A stretch of 64,000 nt of DNA from an uncultured Planctomycetaceae bacterium (GTDB taxonomy: Bacteria; Planctomycetota; Planctomycetia; Pirellulales; Pirellulaceae). The DNA lies in contig CALMEE010000064.1 of the NCBI GenBank assembly GCA_937862885.1, positions 62,001 to 126,000 of the forward strand, read 5' to 3'. Below are positions 8,989-19,101 of the stretch, one piece after another. How positions within the stretch are numbered: the first letter of the stretch is position 1; every line of letters starts with the position of its first letter. The position numbers and the translations under genes are program-made. The notes beneath the pieces are model-generated. The model had not been told where the DNA came from. It saw only the letters and a program-made list of their open reading frames with translations, and searched no databases.

Positions 8989-10067
8989 GTGTATGAAAAC
9001 CTGCCGGATCATCGTCGCCCTAACGGTCACCTGCAACACTCGTTGATAGAGATTGTCTTCATTGTCCTATGCAGCACGGTGGCTGGTCGTCAGAGTTGGA
9101 CAGATATCGAGTTGTTTGCTCGCAGTCGAATCGATTGGTTTCGACGATTTCTGAAGCTTCCGCCTGGGATTCCTTCGCATGATACGATTGATCGCGTGTT
9201 GGCCGGTTTGGACACGGCGAGTTTTCAAGCTTGTTTGCATGATTGGATTGAGAGGTTGTATCTAGATCTGCAAGGTCAGGGAATTCATATTGGTGGCAAG
9301 ACGCTGCGACACAGTTTTGACGCAGCCACGAACCAGCAATCCCTGCACATGGTCAGTGCCTGATGCAGCGGACGGAAGACTTGTTTGGGTCAAGTTGCGA
9401 CTGATGCCAAGAGCAACGAAATCACCGCAGTTCCGATGTTGTTGGATTTGCTGGATATCAAAGGTGCCGTGGTGAAGCTAGATGCGATGAACTGCCAACA
9501 AATGACCTTGACCAACATTCAAGACAAAGAAGCAGAGACTATGTTGTCAACGTTAAAGCGAATCAAAAAAAACTGCATCAGCAGATTGTCGAGACGTTCA
9601 CTGGTTACGCCAATGACAAATTCAGCAGCCCGCAGTGTCGCACTCATCGATCCGAGAACAAGACACGCGGTCGAATCGAGTCATGCACGGTAACCGTCGC
9701 CCCAACGCCTCGTCAGCTCAAGGAGTCAGGAAAATGGAGTGGAATTCAGTCGATCGTGATGGTTCGCCGTTGTCGCACTCAGGCGGAAGGATTCGCGTAG
9801 CGGCATCCGACGCCCGGCACCGAACAGGTTACCTACTACATCTCCAGCGCACTTCCCAGTGCCAAAAAGATAGCTTCCTATGTGAAGGATCATTGGACGG
9901 TTGAGAACTCACTTCACTGGTTGCTGGATGTAACTTTTACAGAGGACAAAGGCCGAAAACGAAAAGGGAATGGACCAGAAGTGATGACCATTTTCCGGCG
10001 CCTTGCACAATCCATTGTCAAACGAGACTCTCTGTTGACAAAAAAGCCAACGCGAAAACCGACTTGA
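8989..10067 (+). pseudogene. ISAs1-family transposase, degraded by frameshifts
   Basis: The pieces are collinear with an ISAs1 (H-repeat type) transposase. The N-terminal part, 8989-9363, reads YENLPDHRRPNGHLQHSLIE, then FLKLPPGIPSHDTIDRVLAG. The middle, 9385-9693, has AVPMLLDLLDIKGAVVKLDAMN. The C-terminal part, 9882-10067, has HWTVENSLHWLLDVTFTED followed by RKGNGPEVMTIFRRLAQSI. A stop and at least two frame changes separate these pieces, so no functional protein can be made. It lies 160 bases after the Tn5-like remnant, and the two form a small graveyard of insertion sequences. Terminal inverted repeats were not recognised. Confidence 0.85.
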
Positions 10068-10647
10068 AGCCTCTTGGTGCAAGAAGGCTATGGAGGCATT
10101 AATCTTCGGAAAATCTTTAATTTCCAAATGCAATTGCCCTGCCTTGTTTGACCCCAAGTTCAACACTTCCGATTGAGCCGAACTACTCACGTACCCGCTG
10201 GATTTGTTCAATGAACTTCTGGGCAGTAGAGCCAAAGCGTCGTTGTTTCCGTAGCCACATACGATCCGCCAAGAACGGAGCCTTACCAGCACTGGTAAGA
10301 ACGAAGTCGGCCTTTGCTACCGACGTACCATGAAGTTTGCCAATCGATCCGATTTACGTATCATTTGTATCACAGGGTCATCGACGCTATCGAAAAAAAG
10401 GTCAAGGGTTGATTCGAAAAAGATGTTTGAATTCCGCTTGAGGTGGATTGGAGGATTTTGCGCTACTGACAGCGTGAGAAAACAATCGACGTCATATTGC
10501 TCATGCTATGGCAGACGAAAAAATATTATGCCAATTCTAGTGCAAATCAACGCAGGAGCACGTTGCTTTTCTATTTCAAGATTTTACAATAAGCCGCTTC
10601 GTCGTCTCCGATGCGCGTTCATTCAATGAGTTTTTAGGATTCACAAT
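10068..10647. other. Intergenic region, nothing recognised
   Basis: About 580 bases between the ISAs1 remnant and the PPC/lipase gene. Short frames exist on both strands but lack ribosome-binding sites and family resemblance. The promoter of the downstream gene should lie here; no convincing -35/-10 pair stands out. Confidence 0.4.
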
Positions 10648-13203
10648 ATGCCATTTGTCAGCCTCACGCTAAACCCTTTCGAAGTCAATCAAAGCGAGTC
10701 CTTGAATACATTGAATGGTGCAGTTGCCGCGGTTCAAGAAATCAATCACGTTGGCCAGTTTGAAGCCACACTCTTACGATCCGCTGTGTCCGCGGCGGCA
10801 TCCTCTCAAACTTCGAGCTCGTCTCAACAACCGAATACAGATCGAGTGTTCTTGCCCGTCAGCGGAAAATTCTTTCCATACCCGGGAAGCGAAATTCCCG
10901 AAGGAATGTCTGGAGTTGGAACCTCGCAACTGACTATTAGTGCAAAGTACCCTAATCATATAACTGGATTATCGGGCAATTCGATTGTGCGTTTTGTGCC
11001 GAAGCCTCGAGTCGTCTACAACGAGACAGTAACGACCATTGGTTTCGTGGACTATAAGAATGGGGATGGTTGGCACACCGTAAACATGCTCAAGCTCGAT
11101 TTGTATTTGGGTGACGACTTAGCCCCCTTGGAAATTCCGATTGGTATTTCTCAGGGATACTATACTGACAGCTTTGGTGCCATGGATTGGCCAAGTTTTC
11201 GAATTGTTGATACGCCGGTAGGCAAAGCAAAGATCTATTTTTACAGTATTTTTCCGCAAGGCGCACCAACACCACCAGTAGCATCCGGTGGCTTTCCCAG
11301 TTCGATTGAAGTTGAAGAAGGAATGATGCGAAGAGGTGAATTGCGATTAGAGTTTTTTGGAATTGATCAAGACGACCAGTTTAGCGAGGCAGCTAATCTG
11401 GGGATCGTGTATGACGAAGTCTCTCGCAGCAACTGGATAGCCCACTCGCATGATACCGATATGTACCGCTTCACCGCATTACCGGGGCAGAGAATCGCAT
11501 TCGATATTGACACTCCCGGAAGAGGATTAGGCGATACGTTTCGCGCCCAGATGTCTTTATACAATTCTTCGGGACAAAAATTAAAGGGGATGGCAGAGTT
11601 CTGGACCAAAGCGCCCGATGAAGCACAAGGAGGTTATGATCCTTACTTCGAATACACATTCATCGAAGGGGGAGAATACTACGTCGCAATCAATAATAAG
11701 TTCCATACATTCACTCCGGGTAATAACCACGGCGGAATGTTTAATGGGATCGACCATCTCACTGGCCAATATAGTTTCGATCCGAAATCTCCCGGAGCCA
11801 CCGGGTGGTATAAATTAACGCTTTCCGATCCTGATGATCAGATCGTCGAAGCCACCGCGATCGGGCCTATCGCCCAGGCTTCGACAACATTAGCTGGCGA
11901 ACTGTTTACGGCTAAAGACGTGAATATGTATTCGTTTGAGGTCACCACAAAAGGACAGGTCCTGGCTTTTGATTTAGACTATGATCGAAACTTTTTGGGG
12001 TTCAAAACTTTCTCCGGGCAGGCTCGGATTACGTTGTTCGGTCCAAATGGAAACAGCCTCTATTTCGTAAATGCCTTTAATAACTCAACGAGTCGGGCCT
12101 CAAATTTTGCCGCGACTATCCTTGGGGAATCCGGGCAGGAACCTTATCTGGAGTACAGGTTTGCGACACCGGGAATCTACCATATTGCCGTATCCGCAAA
12201 AGACAACTTTGCCTTTAATGCCATCAATGGTCGAAACGATGTGAATGGAGGTGGAAAGGGGCGATATTCGCTTACTATTACTAACGTCGCTCGGGTGACA
12301 TATATAGGTGACTACGGATGGGGTGGAACCGTCAGTATTCCAAACAAAGCTAACGTGTCAACGATATACCCGCAGTTATATTCGGTAAATGGGACTAAAA
12401 TTCTGCCGAATCGCCAAACGTGGATCGTCATCCACGGTCGCAATGACTACAGCACTTCATTTGAAAACCTGGCAAAAAACCTGCAGAACTATCTTGGTTC
12501 TAATCGACAAGTCTTGCTGCTGAATTGGTCCGGAGGATCACATGATAACCCGCTCGTGGACGACTTTGGAAATTTGATTTCAGGAGCGTTACAGGGTACA
12601 GCATGGGTACCGAATGTCGCAAAATGGGTGGAATCAATCATGGAATTGCATCTGAACGTCATTGGACATAACCTCTCTCTAGTTGGACACAGTTGGGGAA
12701 GTTACTTGGCGTATGAGATCGCAAAACGAGTTCAAGGACAACAGAAGGCTGTGATCGCGCTCGATCCTGCGAAGGCGGGTACCTTTTACAATTGGCAAGA
12801 AGTTAACTTTCGTAGTGTAAGTCAACTTTCTTGGGCGTTTTACGGCGATGGCATCTATGGAAATTCAGCTTTGGCTCAAACGGCCCATGAGGCTTTTAGG
12901 ACTCATTGGCATTTCTCGTCACCAGATAATGAAGTCAAGCATGCTGCACCCAAGCAACTATTTGAAAATTTGGTTAGTTCCCATTTGGACACAAATCAAT
13001 CTTCCCATCAATTTTACACCGAATATTTCAACCTTTCTCGATTGTTAAGTGGAACCCTGTCTGATTTTTTTACGGTAGACGCCTTTAGTGGTTTTGAGGG
13101 CATATTTCAGTACAACAGTCCTGTCACTTCATCGCCTTATCGCTTTTGGTTCCGCAACAAAAAAGACGCGGGAAAACTAGAGGGACCTTTGGTGCATGGC
13201 TGA
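10648..13203 (+). CDS. PPC-domain protein with C-terminal pancreatic-lipase-like alpha/beta hydrolase
   Basis: The 851-residue protein starts at an ATG with AGGA about 9 bases upstream. Residues 75-240 form a beta-rich region of unknown type. Two pre-peptidase C-terminal-like beta-sandwich domains follow, roughly 250-390 (DTDMYRFTALPGQRIAFDID) and 400-545 (VNMYSFEVTTKGQVLAFDLD). Residues 580-851 resemble a lipase of the pancreatic type: WIVIHGR at 592-598, GHSWG with nucleophile Ser682, and LDPA with Asp706. The catalytic His is not fixed; several His lie in 760-815. No signal peptide is visible, which is odd because PPC domains occur in secreted proteins. The gene lies between IS remnants, so it may be acquired or have lost its 5' end. 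Hydrolase activity is inferred, substrate unknown. Confidence 0.8.
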   Translation: MPFVSLTLNPFEVNQSESLNTLNGAVAAVQEINHVGQFEATLLRSAVSAAASSQTSSSSQQPNTDRVFLPVSGKFFPYPGSEIPEGMSGVGTSQLTISAKYPNHITGLSGNSIVRFVPKPRVVYNETVTTIGFVDYKNGDGWHTVNMLKLDLYLGDDLAPLEIPIGISQGYYTDSFGAMDWPSFRIVDTPVGKAKIYFYSIFPQGAPTPPVASGGFPSSIEVEEGMMRRGELRLEFFGIDQDDQFSEAANLGIVYDEVSRSNWIAHSHDTDMYRFTALPGQRIAFDIDTPGRGLGDTFRAQMSLYNSSGQKLKGMAEFWTKAPDEAQGGYDPYFEYTFIEGGEYYVAINNKFHTFTPGNNHGGMFNGIDHLTGQYSFDPKSPGATGWYKLTLSDPDDQIVEATAIGPIAQASTTLAGELFTAKDVNMYSFEVTTKGQVLAFDLDYDRNFLGFKTFSGQARITLFGPNGNSLYFVNAFNNSTSRASNFAATILGESGQEPYLEYRFATPGIYHIAVSAKDNFAFNAINGRNDVNGGGKGRYSLTITNVARVTYIGDYGWGGTVSIPNKANVSTIYPQLYSVNGTKILPNRQTWIVIHGRNDYSTSFENLAKNLQNYLGSNRQVLLLNWSGGSHDNPLVDDFGNLISGALQGTAWVPNVAKWVESIMELHLNVIGHNLSLVGHSWGSYLAYEIAKRVQGQQKAVIALDPAKAGTFYNWQEVNFRSVSQLSWAFYGDGIYGNSALAQTAHEAFRTHWHFSSPDNEVKHAAPKQLFENLVSSHLDTNQSSHQFYTEYFNLSRLLSGTLSDFFTVDAFSGFEGIFQYNSPVTSSPYRFWFRNKKDAGKLEGPLVHG

Positions 13204-13227
13204 AGACAGTCAATACTGAAGCCAAAA

Positions 13228-14109
13228 CTATCGGTGACAAGGCGTGCGAGGATTTAGGTGTCGTATCAAATCCGAACACCGCATCGGATGTTCAGAAGTC
13301 GAGATTGCGAACGATGACAACACGGCCACGGCGAGAATTGCGACCACGAAAAACTTTTGGAGTGCTGGGCCAGTAATTTGACGACCAATTTGGTGACCGG
13401 CAAATGACCCGGCAATCCCCCCAGCGATGAACAAGTTCGTCAGGACAGGTGCAATGGTACGCACAGCCCACAGTTGTAAGGCGATACCGGAAGCGCTCAC
13501 GAGTGCTACTACCATAAACGATGTTCCGACCGGCCGGTGAATCGACATGCCACTGAAGAGCACCAATCCAGGAACGATCACGAATCGATCTCCAACTTCG
13601 AAGACTCCTGACAGCATGTCCGCCAAAACTCCAACGACGGTCAGTTACACTGTGCAGTGCGTATTCAGAATCAGAGTACCACCAGCATCTCACCTGCAAC
13701 GCGGACCGTTGAGATGTTCCGGTATCCGGCCTGCCGGACCTGGCAACTTCGGCTGCGACACAGTCTGCCAGAGTCGCCAAGCAATAATCACCATCAATCC
13801 AGCGAAGGACAACAACAACGCGGATTCAGTCAGAAATCCCGCGATCCACGTTCCTATTGGAGCGCCCACCATCCCAGTAAACGCAAATAGCAATCCGGTA
13901 CGAATTTCGACTTGACCCAGTTTCCAGCGATGCAGAAAGCCGACGACCGACATCGCTCCGGCAACGGCACGCGAGACGACAACCGCTTCTCGGGCATCGA
14001 TTCCGATTCTATAGACCCGGAGTGGAACAGCGAAGATCGCCTCTACACCTCCAGTCAGTCCCAGCGATAGCCCCACGATCTCTCCGAATATCAGACTTAA
14101 GAGTGCCAT
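13228..14109 (-). pseudogene. TauE/SafE family anion exporter, inactivated by two in-frame stops
   Basis: From the ATG at 14109 the frame encodes a TauE/SafE (DUF81) membrane protein: MALLSLIFGEIVGLSLGLTGG, several helices, then an in-frame TGA at 13690-13692 and a TAA at 13645-13647. The same frame resumes with VVGVLADMLSGVFEVGDRF and FVIVPGLVLFSGMSIHRPVG, the second half of the family repeat. The glycine-rich signatures are also eroded (GLTGGVEA, FEVGDRF). No frameshift is needed to join the halves, only nonsense mutations. Intact members export sulfite or sulfonates. The start codon lies 20 bases from the left end of the IS4-type element. Confidence 0.8.
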
Positions 14110-14129
14110 ATTATGGAAACGGGGACACG

Positions 14130-14148
14130 CCCGAATGGCACTGTCGGG
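14130..14148 (+). repeat. Left terminal inverted repeat of the IS4-type element
   Basis: 19 bases identical to the reverse complement of 15748-15766. It marks the left boundary of the element. Confidence 0.9.
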
Positions 14149-14303
14149 ATTGGGCGGGCGCGCAAGTTGAGCTTGGACGGGAGCAATGAATTTTGTAAAT
14201 TTTGCTCCAGCCAAGGTGGTCTTTAAAATTGTGGCCTTCCTTGGTATTGAAATGAAGCTCTCCTTGGTTCACTTGCTGGTGAAAAGCCAAGGAGGGTTTT
14301 TTC

Positions 14304-15729
14304 ATGGCCGCTTCATTACCAAATTCTGCACGTCGAGACACGACGGGTTTTCAGAAAGTTGTCGATGCATTTCTGACGGGAGAGGGACTGCCGTTCGCCA
14401 AGATTCTTTCCGCCGACCGTATCCAGCGAATCTTTTGCAAGCATGGCGGCTTGTTTGGCCAGCATGGGGTTTACACGACGGCCGCCATGGTCTGGTCGTT
14501 TCTGTCGCAAGTGCTTCGCGATGGCAAGGAAGCGTCTTGTCAAGCGGCGGTCGCCCGAGTCGTCAGTTATTGTCGGCAACAAGGCTTGGCGGCTCCCACC
14601 GAGGACACCGGCGATTATTGTCGAGCGCGTGCCAAATTGTCGGAAGCGGCCTTGCATGAGTTGAGCCGCGAAGTGGCCGACGAGCTGGAACAGTCCGCGG
14701 CGTCCGCCTGGTTGTGGCAAGGCCAGTATCACGCCAAGCTCATCGACGGCTTTACCTTCACCATGCCCGACAGCCCCAAGAACCAGGCCAAGTATCCGTA
14801 ACAGAAGGGACAGCAAAGAGGAAGTCGGATTACCCATCGCTCGCGCGGTGGCGATCGTTTCGTTGGCAACCGCTTGCGTGATGGATTTGGCCATCGGCCC
14901 CTACCAAGGAAAGAAAACCGCCGAATCGGCGTTGCTCCGGTCGATGCTCAGTTCACTCCGGCGAGGTGATATCGCAGTCGCAGATCGCTATTATTGTTCG
15001 TTCATGATGATCGCGTTGCTGATGGCTCAAGGAGTCCAAACGTGCGCCCGGAAGCATCATCTGCGGCACAGCGACTTCCGGCGCGGTCAGCGCTTGGGAA
15101 ACCATGATCACCTGATCGTGTGGACGCGGCCCAAACGACCCGACTGGATGGATGAAGCCACTTACGCACAGATTCCTGAGATGTTGGTGCTCCGCGAAAT
15201 CCGTTTCCAGATCGTGGTTCCGGGTCGCCGTACGCACACGATCGATATCATCACGACTCTGGTCGATCCCGCGGCGTACTCGAAGGAGGCCATCGCAACT
15301 CTGTACGGATTTCGCTGGAATTCAAAATTGGATATCCGAAGTATCAAATCGAATTTGAATCTGGCTCATGTTCGCTGCAAGTCGCCGGAAATGGTGCATC
15401 GCGAACTGTGGACGACGATCCTGGGCTACAATCTGATTCGAACGACCGCCGCCGGTGCCGCGTTGCTGCACGACAAACAGCCGCGTCAAATCAGTTTTAC
15501 CAGTACCTGCCAGTACGTGCTTGCATCGTGGATGCAACTGTCGGGTCGCTTGATCGATCAGGCGAACATCGATTCCTATTTATTATTCACGCTCGAGCAC
15601 ATTGCACGATGTGAAGTCGCCAACCGCCCAGGCCGACTTAAGCCTCGCGTTCTCAAACGGCGGAGACATGGTTACAAACTGATGATCAAACCAAGAAACA
15701 CGCTGCGAAAAGAACTGCGCAAATCTTGA
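14304..15729 (+). pseudogene. IS4-family DDE transposase, disabled
   Basis: The N-terminal half (14304-14801) has the IS4 N-terminal domain and the first catalytic Asp in KLIDGFTFTMPD. A TAA replaces the expected Gln codon in the KYP-QQKG region (14799-14801). About 25 bases later the frame shifts by one, and EVGLPIARAVAIVSLATACV continues to 15729. The second Asp is in IAVADRYYCS. In the Y-R-E-K signature region the sequence is YGFRWNSKLDIRSIK, where family members have a Glu two residues before LD; here it is Lys. The element therefore has three lesions: nonsense, frameshift and loss of a catalytic residue. It cannot move itself, though its ends remain intact. Confidence 0.88.
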
Positions 15730-15747
15730 ACTTGAAATAACTTACAA

Positions 15748-15766
15748 CCCGACAGTGCCATTCGGG
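15748..15766 (-). repeat. Right terminal inverted repeat of the IS4-type element
   Basis: Exact inverted copy of 14130-14148. It marks the right boundary of the element. Confidence 0.9.
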
Positions 15767-15833
15767 TCTGGTGCAATTTTCGCTACGGTCAGGCTGCACA
15801 ATTTCGATACTCGTCCACTTCCGAAAAATGTAC

Positions 15834-15873
15834 CTGACCCCCTCAGAACCCAGCTGACCCCCTCAGAACCTAG
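15834..15873. repeat. Tandem duplication of a 20-base unit
   Basis: Two head-to-tail copies, CTGACCCCCTCAGAACCCAG and the same with one C-to-T change near the end, 19 of 20 bases identical. They lie between the IS element and the parvulin gene. Confidence 0.9.
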
Positions 15874-15910
15874 CAACAGATTGGCCTTGGAACTAAGTCC
15901 AGAATCCTTG

Positions 15911-16984
15911 CTATTTCGAAAGCCCGACGATTTCATTTGTCTCAGCGTCAAAATAGGGGCATGCTCCGGTGAATTCAACCTGAAGTTTGGGCCGATGCCG
16001 ACTCACGATCCAAGTAAAAAGTTCTTTGGCCGCAAGCAACTTAAGCTCGTCCCGCACCTCGCGCCAGGTTCTCTGGCCCAGCTCGATATCGACGCATTTT
16101 AGAAGGTGAACTCCGATGCTTGTTTTGATGGGCTGACTGATTTCTCCAACCTGCAACGCGAGTGCTGCTTCTGTAAACGTATCCGGCATGGTGCCATCGT
16201 TTTCGATCCAGCCGATATCGCCAGAATTCTGTTTACTAGGTGCCACGGAGTTCTGTTCAACGGCGGCTTCCCATGTCGACGTTTCAGCGTTAATCGATGC
16301 GTAAATCTCGTTGGCTCGCTGTAGCGTACTGTCCCAATCTTCGGCTAGATCTCGATTGTCAGGGCGCAAAAGGATCTGAGCGATCCTAACTCGGGTACCA
16401 TCCAACATTCGCCCTTGAGACTTGAATACTTTCTGCAGATTGTCGTCTGTAAGCTGGTCATTCAAAAACTCCCGCCAACTGTGCTGCCACCGGATGTTTC
16501 GTATGAGACTGGGAAGATCAAGATTGTTTTCAGCCAGAAACTGTTCGAATGTTTTACCTACGGTCTCGACGCGTCGCTTAAGCTGAGTTACTTCGAGATC
16601 AACTTGTTCAGAACTCAAGCCACGGCCAATCGACGAGAGATATTCAACGACAATTTGTTGACCAGCCAGTTGCTCCAAAGCTTGTGCCTGCAATCGAGCA
16701 ACTTGCTCATCCGAGAGCCGCTCCAATTTTGCTCCGATCGAAAGTCCCAGCTGGTTACGCACCTCACGGTACGTGAGGAGTGTTACACCAACTTGGGCGA
16801 CAACGGCATCATCAGGAATCTTCGGGTCGATCCAACTGTCTCGAATGAAGCGATCATCGGGTTGCGGTGGATTCGACCATGTTGTCGACGGAATAAAACA
16901 GGCAAGATTGATGGAAATGAATTGGCAAACAAACGAAAACATCGCAAATGCGAAACGAGGATCTGGGTTCACTCTATGTGACAT
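15911..16984 (-). CDS. Parvulin-type peptidyl-prolyl isomerase (SurA/PrsA-like), exported
   Basis: The 357-residue product should act outside the cytoplasm as a folding chaperone. The N-terminus has a hydrophobic export segment (FAFAMFSFVCQFISINLACF). A SurA-like helical domain follows (LTYREVRNQLGLSIGAKLER). The C-terminal part is a parvulin domain: VRIAQILLRP, then NSGDIGWIENDGTMPDTFTE and GEISQPIKTSIGVHLLKCVD. The frame is open further upstream, with an ATG at 17047 and a TTG at 17068. I chose the ATG at 16984 because the export segment lies just after it. It is downstream of guaA on the same strand, 244 bases away, and is probably transcribed separately. Confidence 0.82.
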   Translation of the reverse strand: MSHRVNPDPRFAFAMFSFVCQFISINLACFIPSTTWSNPPQPDDRFIRDSWIDPKIPDDAVVAQVGVTLLTYREVRNQLGLSIGAKLERLSDEQVARLQAQALEQLAGQQIVVEYLSSIGRGLSSEQVDLEVTQLKRRVETVGKTFEQFLAENNLDLPSLIRNIRWQHSWREFLNDQLTDDNLQKVFKSQGRMLDGTRVRIAQILLRPDNRDLAEDWDSTLQRANEIYASINAETSTWEAAVEQNSVAPSKQNSGDIGWIENDGTMPDTFTEAALALQVGEISQPIKTSIGVHLLKCVDIELGQRTWREVRDELKLLAAKELFTWIVSRHRPKLQVEFTGACPYFDAETNEIVGLSK

Positions 16985-17228
16985 GATTCGACCCAGTGTT
17001 GAAATGCAGCGGACAAGAGGTCTGAGTTGCTCGACAAATATTACCATTCTAGGATGGTACGTGCTCAATTAACGCCAGACGATAAGGTCGTACAAGGACG
17101 CGACACGAGTTTTCCGCTTTGCCGCGACCGACGACGATTGTGTCGTAAGCTAAGCATGTTAACCACTTGTCGGTATTGGCAAGGGATTGTAACAAAAAAC
17201 CACACGCAGCTTGTTGAAGCGACGATAT

Positions 17229-18791
17229 TTATTCCCATTCGATCGTTGCCGGAGGTTTGCTACTGATATCATAGCAGACGCGGTTAATTCCCTTGACTTC
17301 ATTAATGATACGGGTCGAAATTGTCGCCAGCAATTCATGCGGCAATCGGCTCCAATCGGCCGTCATAAAATCGTCGGTATTTACTGCGCGGATCGCTAAG
17401 ACTCGGTCGTATGTCCTGGCATCTCCCATGACGCCTACGCTTTGAATAGGCAACAAGACCGCGAAGACTTGAGATGTCGCACGATACAAATTTGCTCGCT
17501 GGATCTCCTCCAACAGAATTTCATCGGCTGCTCGCAAAATATTGAGTTTTTCACGGGTCACTTCCCCCAGACAACGCACGGCCAAGCCGGGTCCAGGAAA
17601 CGGATGCCGCCATACCAGAACTTCCGGCAGGCCCAACTCTAAACCAAGGCGGCGAACTTCGTCTTTGAACAGATCGCGCAGCGGTTCAATCAATTCGAAA
17701 CCCAATTCCTCGGGCAGTCCACCCACATTGTGGTGCAATTTAATCGTGGCTGCTGGGCCGTCGGCTGCCGCTCCACTTTCGATCACGTCAGGGTACAAAG
17801 TGCCTTGAGCTAGAAAATGAGCATCCTCGATTTTGGTGGCTTCTTCTTTGAAACACTCGATAAAGGTGTGGCCAATGAGTTGTCGTTTACGTTGCGGCTC
17901 GGTAATACCGGTCAACACGTTTAGAAACCGTTCTTCAGCATGCACGACATGCAAATCGGTCTTGAAATGTTTGGTAAATTCTTTGACAACCAAATCAGTC
18001 TCACTATTGCGCAGGAGTCCGTTGTCAACGAGAATGCACGTCAGCTGGTGACCAATCGCCTTGAACAAGAGTGCGGCCACGACCGATGAATCGACTCCGC
18101 CCGACAAGCCACAAATCACTCGGCGATTTCCGACACGTTCGCGAACACTCGTGATAACCTGATCGGCAAAATCATCCAGTTTCCAAGTTCCTTGACAGCG
18201 ACAAATCTTTTTCAAGAAGTTATCGATGATTAGCTGGCCATGCGATGTATGTGTCACTTCCGGGTGAAATTGCAAACCAAAAATCGGACGACTTCGATGT
18301 TGCACGGCTGCATAGGGACAAGTCGAGGTATCGGCAATGGCAAGGAAATCTTCAGAGAGTTGCTGCACTTGGTCCCCGTGGCTCATCCAGACCTGAGCTG
18401 ACGCTGGATAGTTGTCGAATAACAGATTGGGACAGGTTACACGAATTTCACTGCGTCCGTATTCGTGAGCCATGGAGCTTTCAACGAGACCGCCCAGCAG
18501 ATCACAGATAAGTTGCATGCCATAACAAATTCCGAGAACAGGCAGGTCGAGATTTAGAATCGCTGGATCACATTTGGGTGCACCAGCCGCGTAGACGCTG
18601 CTAGGGCCGCCCGACAAAATCAGTCCCATCGGACGGTGTTGCCTTATTTGCTCGGCAGATATATCGTGCCGCACAATTTCGCAGAAGACGTTTTGCTCGC
18701 GGACACGGCGTGCGATCAGTTGAGAGTACTGAGAACCGAAGTCCAGAACCAGGATTCGTTCTTGATTGGCAACAAGGGATTGATTGGGCAA
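17229..18791 (-). CDS. guaA: GMP synthase (glutamine-hydrolysing)
   Basis: Converts XMP to GMP with ATP and glutamine, the last step of guanine nucleotide synthesis. The 520-residue product has an N-terminal class I amidotransferase domain: Cys89 in GICYGMQ, His176 and Glu178 in FGLQFHPEV. The ATP-pyrophosphatase domain has SGGVDSS at 230-236. The C-terminal dimerisation domain ends in KPPATIEWE, the family's terminal signature. The frame is open to an ATG at 18863, but that extension would span an intrinsic terminator (18820-18853). A TTG at 18791 with GAGG about 8 bases upstream gives an N-terminus ending in [16 protein letters not shown], the usual family start, so I prefer it. Confidence 0.92.
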   Translation of the reverse strand: MPNQSLVANQERILVLDFGSQYSQLIARRVREQNVFCEIVRHDISAEQIRQHRPMGLILSGGPSSVYAAGAPKCDPAILNLDLPVLGICYGMQLICDLLGGLVESSMAHEYGRSEIRVTCPNLLFDNYPASAQVWMSHGDQVQQLSEDFLAIADTSTCPYAAVQHRSRPIFGLQFHPEVTHTSHGQLIIDNFLKKICRCQGTWKLDDFADQVITSVRERVGNRRVICGLSGGVDSSVVAALLFKAIGHQLTCILVDNGLLRNSETDLVVKEFTKHFKTDLHVVHAEERFLNVLTGITEPQRKRQLIGHTFIECFKEEATKIEDAHFLAQGTLYPDVIESGAAADGPAATIKLHHNVGGLPEELGFELIEPLRDLFKDEVRRLGLELGLPEVLVWRHPFPGPGLAVRCLGEVTREKLNILRAADEILLEEIQRANLYRATSQVFAVLLPIQSVGVMGDARTYDRVLAIRAVNTDDFMTADWSRLPHELLATISTRIINEVKGINRVCYDISSKPPATIEWE

Positions 18792-18819
18792 GATTTCGAC
18801 CTCGTCGATACTCGAAAAT

Positions 18820-18853
18820 GTTAAACAAAAAACCCGCAGACCAAGCGGGCTTT
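18820..18853 (-). terminator. Intrinsic terminator in the guaA leader
   Basis: Read on the minus strand: AAAGCCCGC, a 7-base loop TTGGTCT, then GCGGGTTTT followed by TTG and TTT. The GC-rich stem and U-run are those of a strong rho-independent terminator. It lies about 30 bases ahead of the preferred guaA start, so transcripts begun in the 18864-19100 gap would meet it before guaA. It is a candidate attenuator, or the end of a short transcript. The plus-strand reading has only a weak T-run. Confidence 0.7.
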
Positions 18854-19101
18854 CCAGCCGCATTATAGTGCCCCGTAGATCGAAATTCCAGCCGAACTAA
18901 ACAGCCTCTCATCTGAAGCAAAATCTCGCACAAATGCGGTAGTCAATTCGACCAGTTGAGGGCTCGTGGATTGCTGTGTCCTGTTCAAATTACCCGGTGC
19001 CTTGGTGTCTCCGTGGGGAAATTGTGACATTGGCAATTGTTTCGATACACGTGTTCTGTTTGCCATTGCTGTTTTCACCATACGCGCTAAAATCATGATT
19101 G

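Larger units (their letters stand above)
14130..15766 (+). mobile_element. IS4-family insertion sequence with perfect 19-bp terminal inverted repeats
   Basis: A 1637-base element bounded by exact inverted copies of CCCGAATGGCACTGTCGGG (14130-14148 and, inverted, 15748-15766). It contains a single transposase frame on the plus strand that is now broken. Flanking bases (ggggacacg on the left, tctggtgca on the right) do not form a target duplication, so it is old, or rearranged after insertion. Confidence 0.88.

Noticed and set aside
9909-10292. 127-codon minus-strand frame over the ISAs1 3' end
   Set aside because: Antisense to the recognisable transposase C-terminus; product unremarkable.
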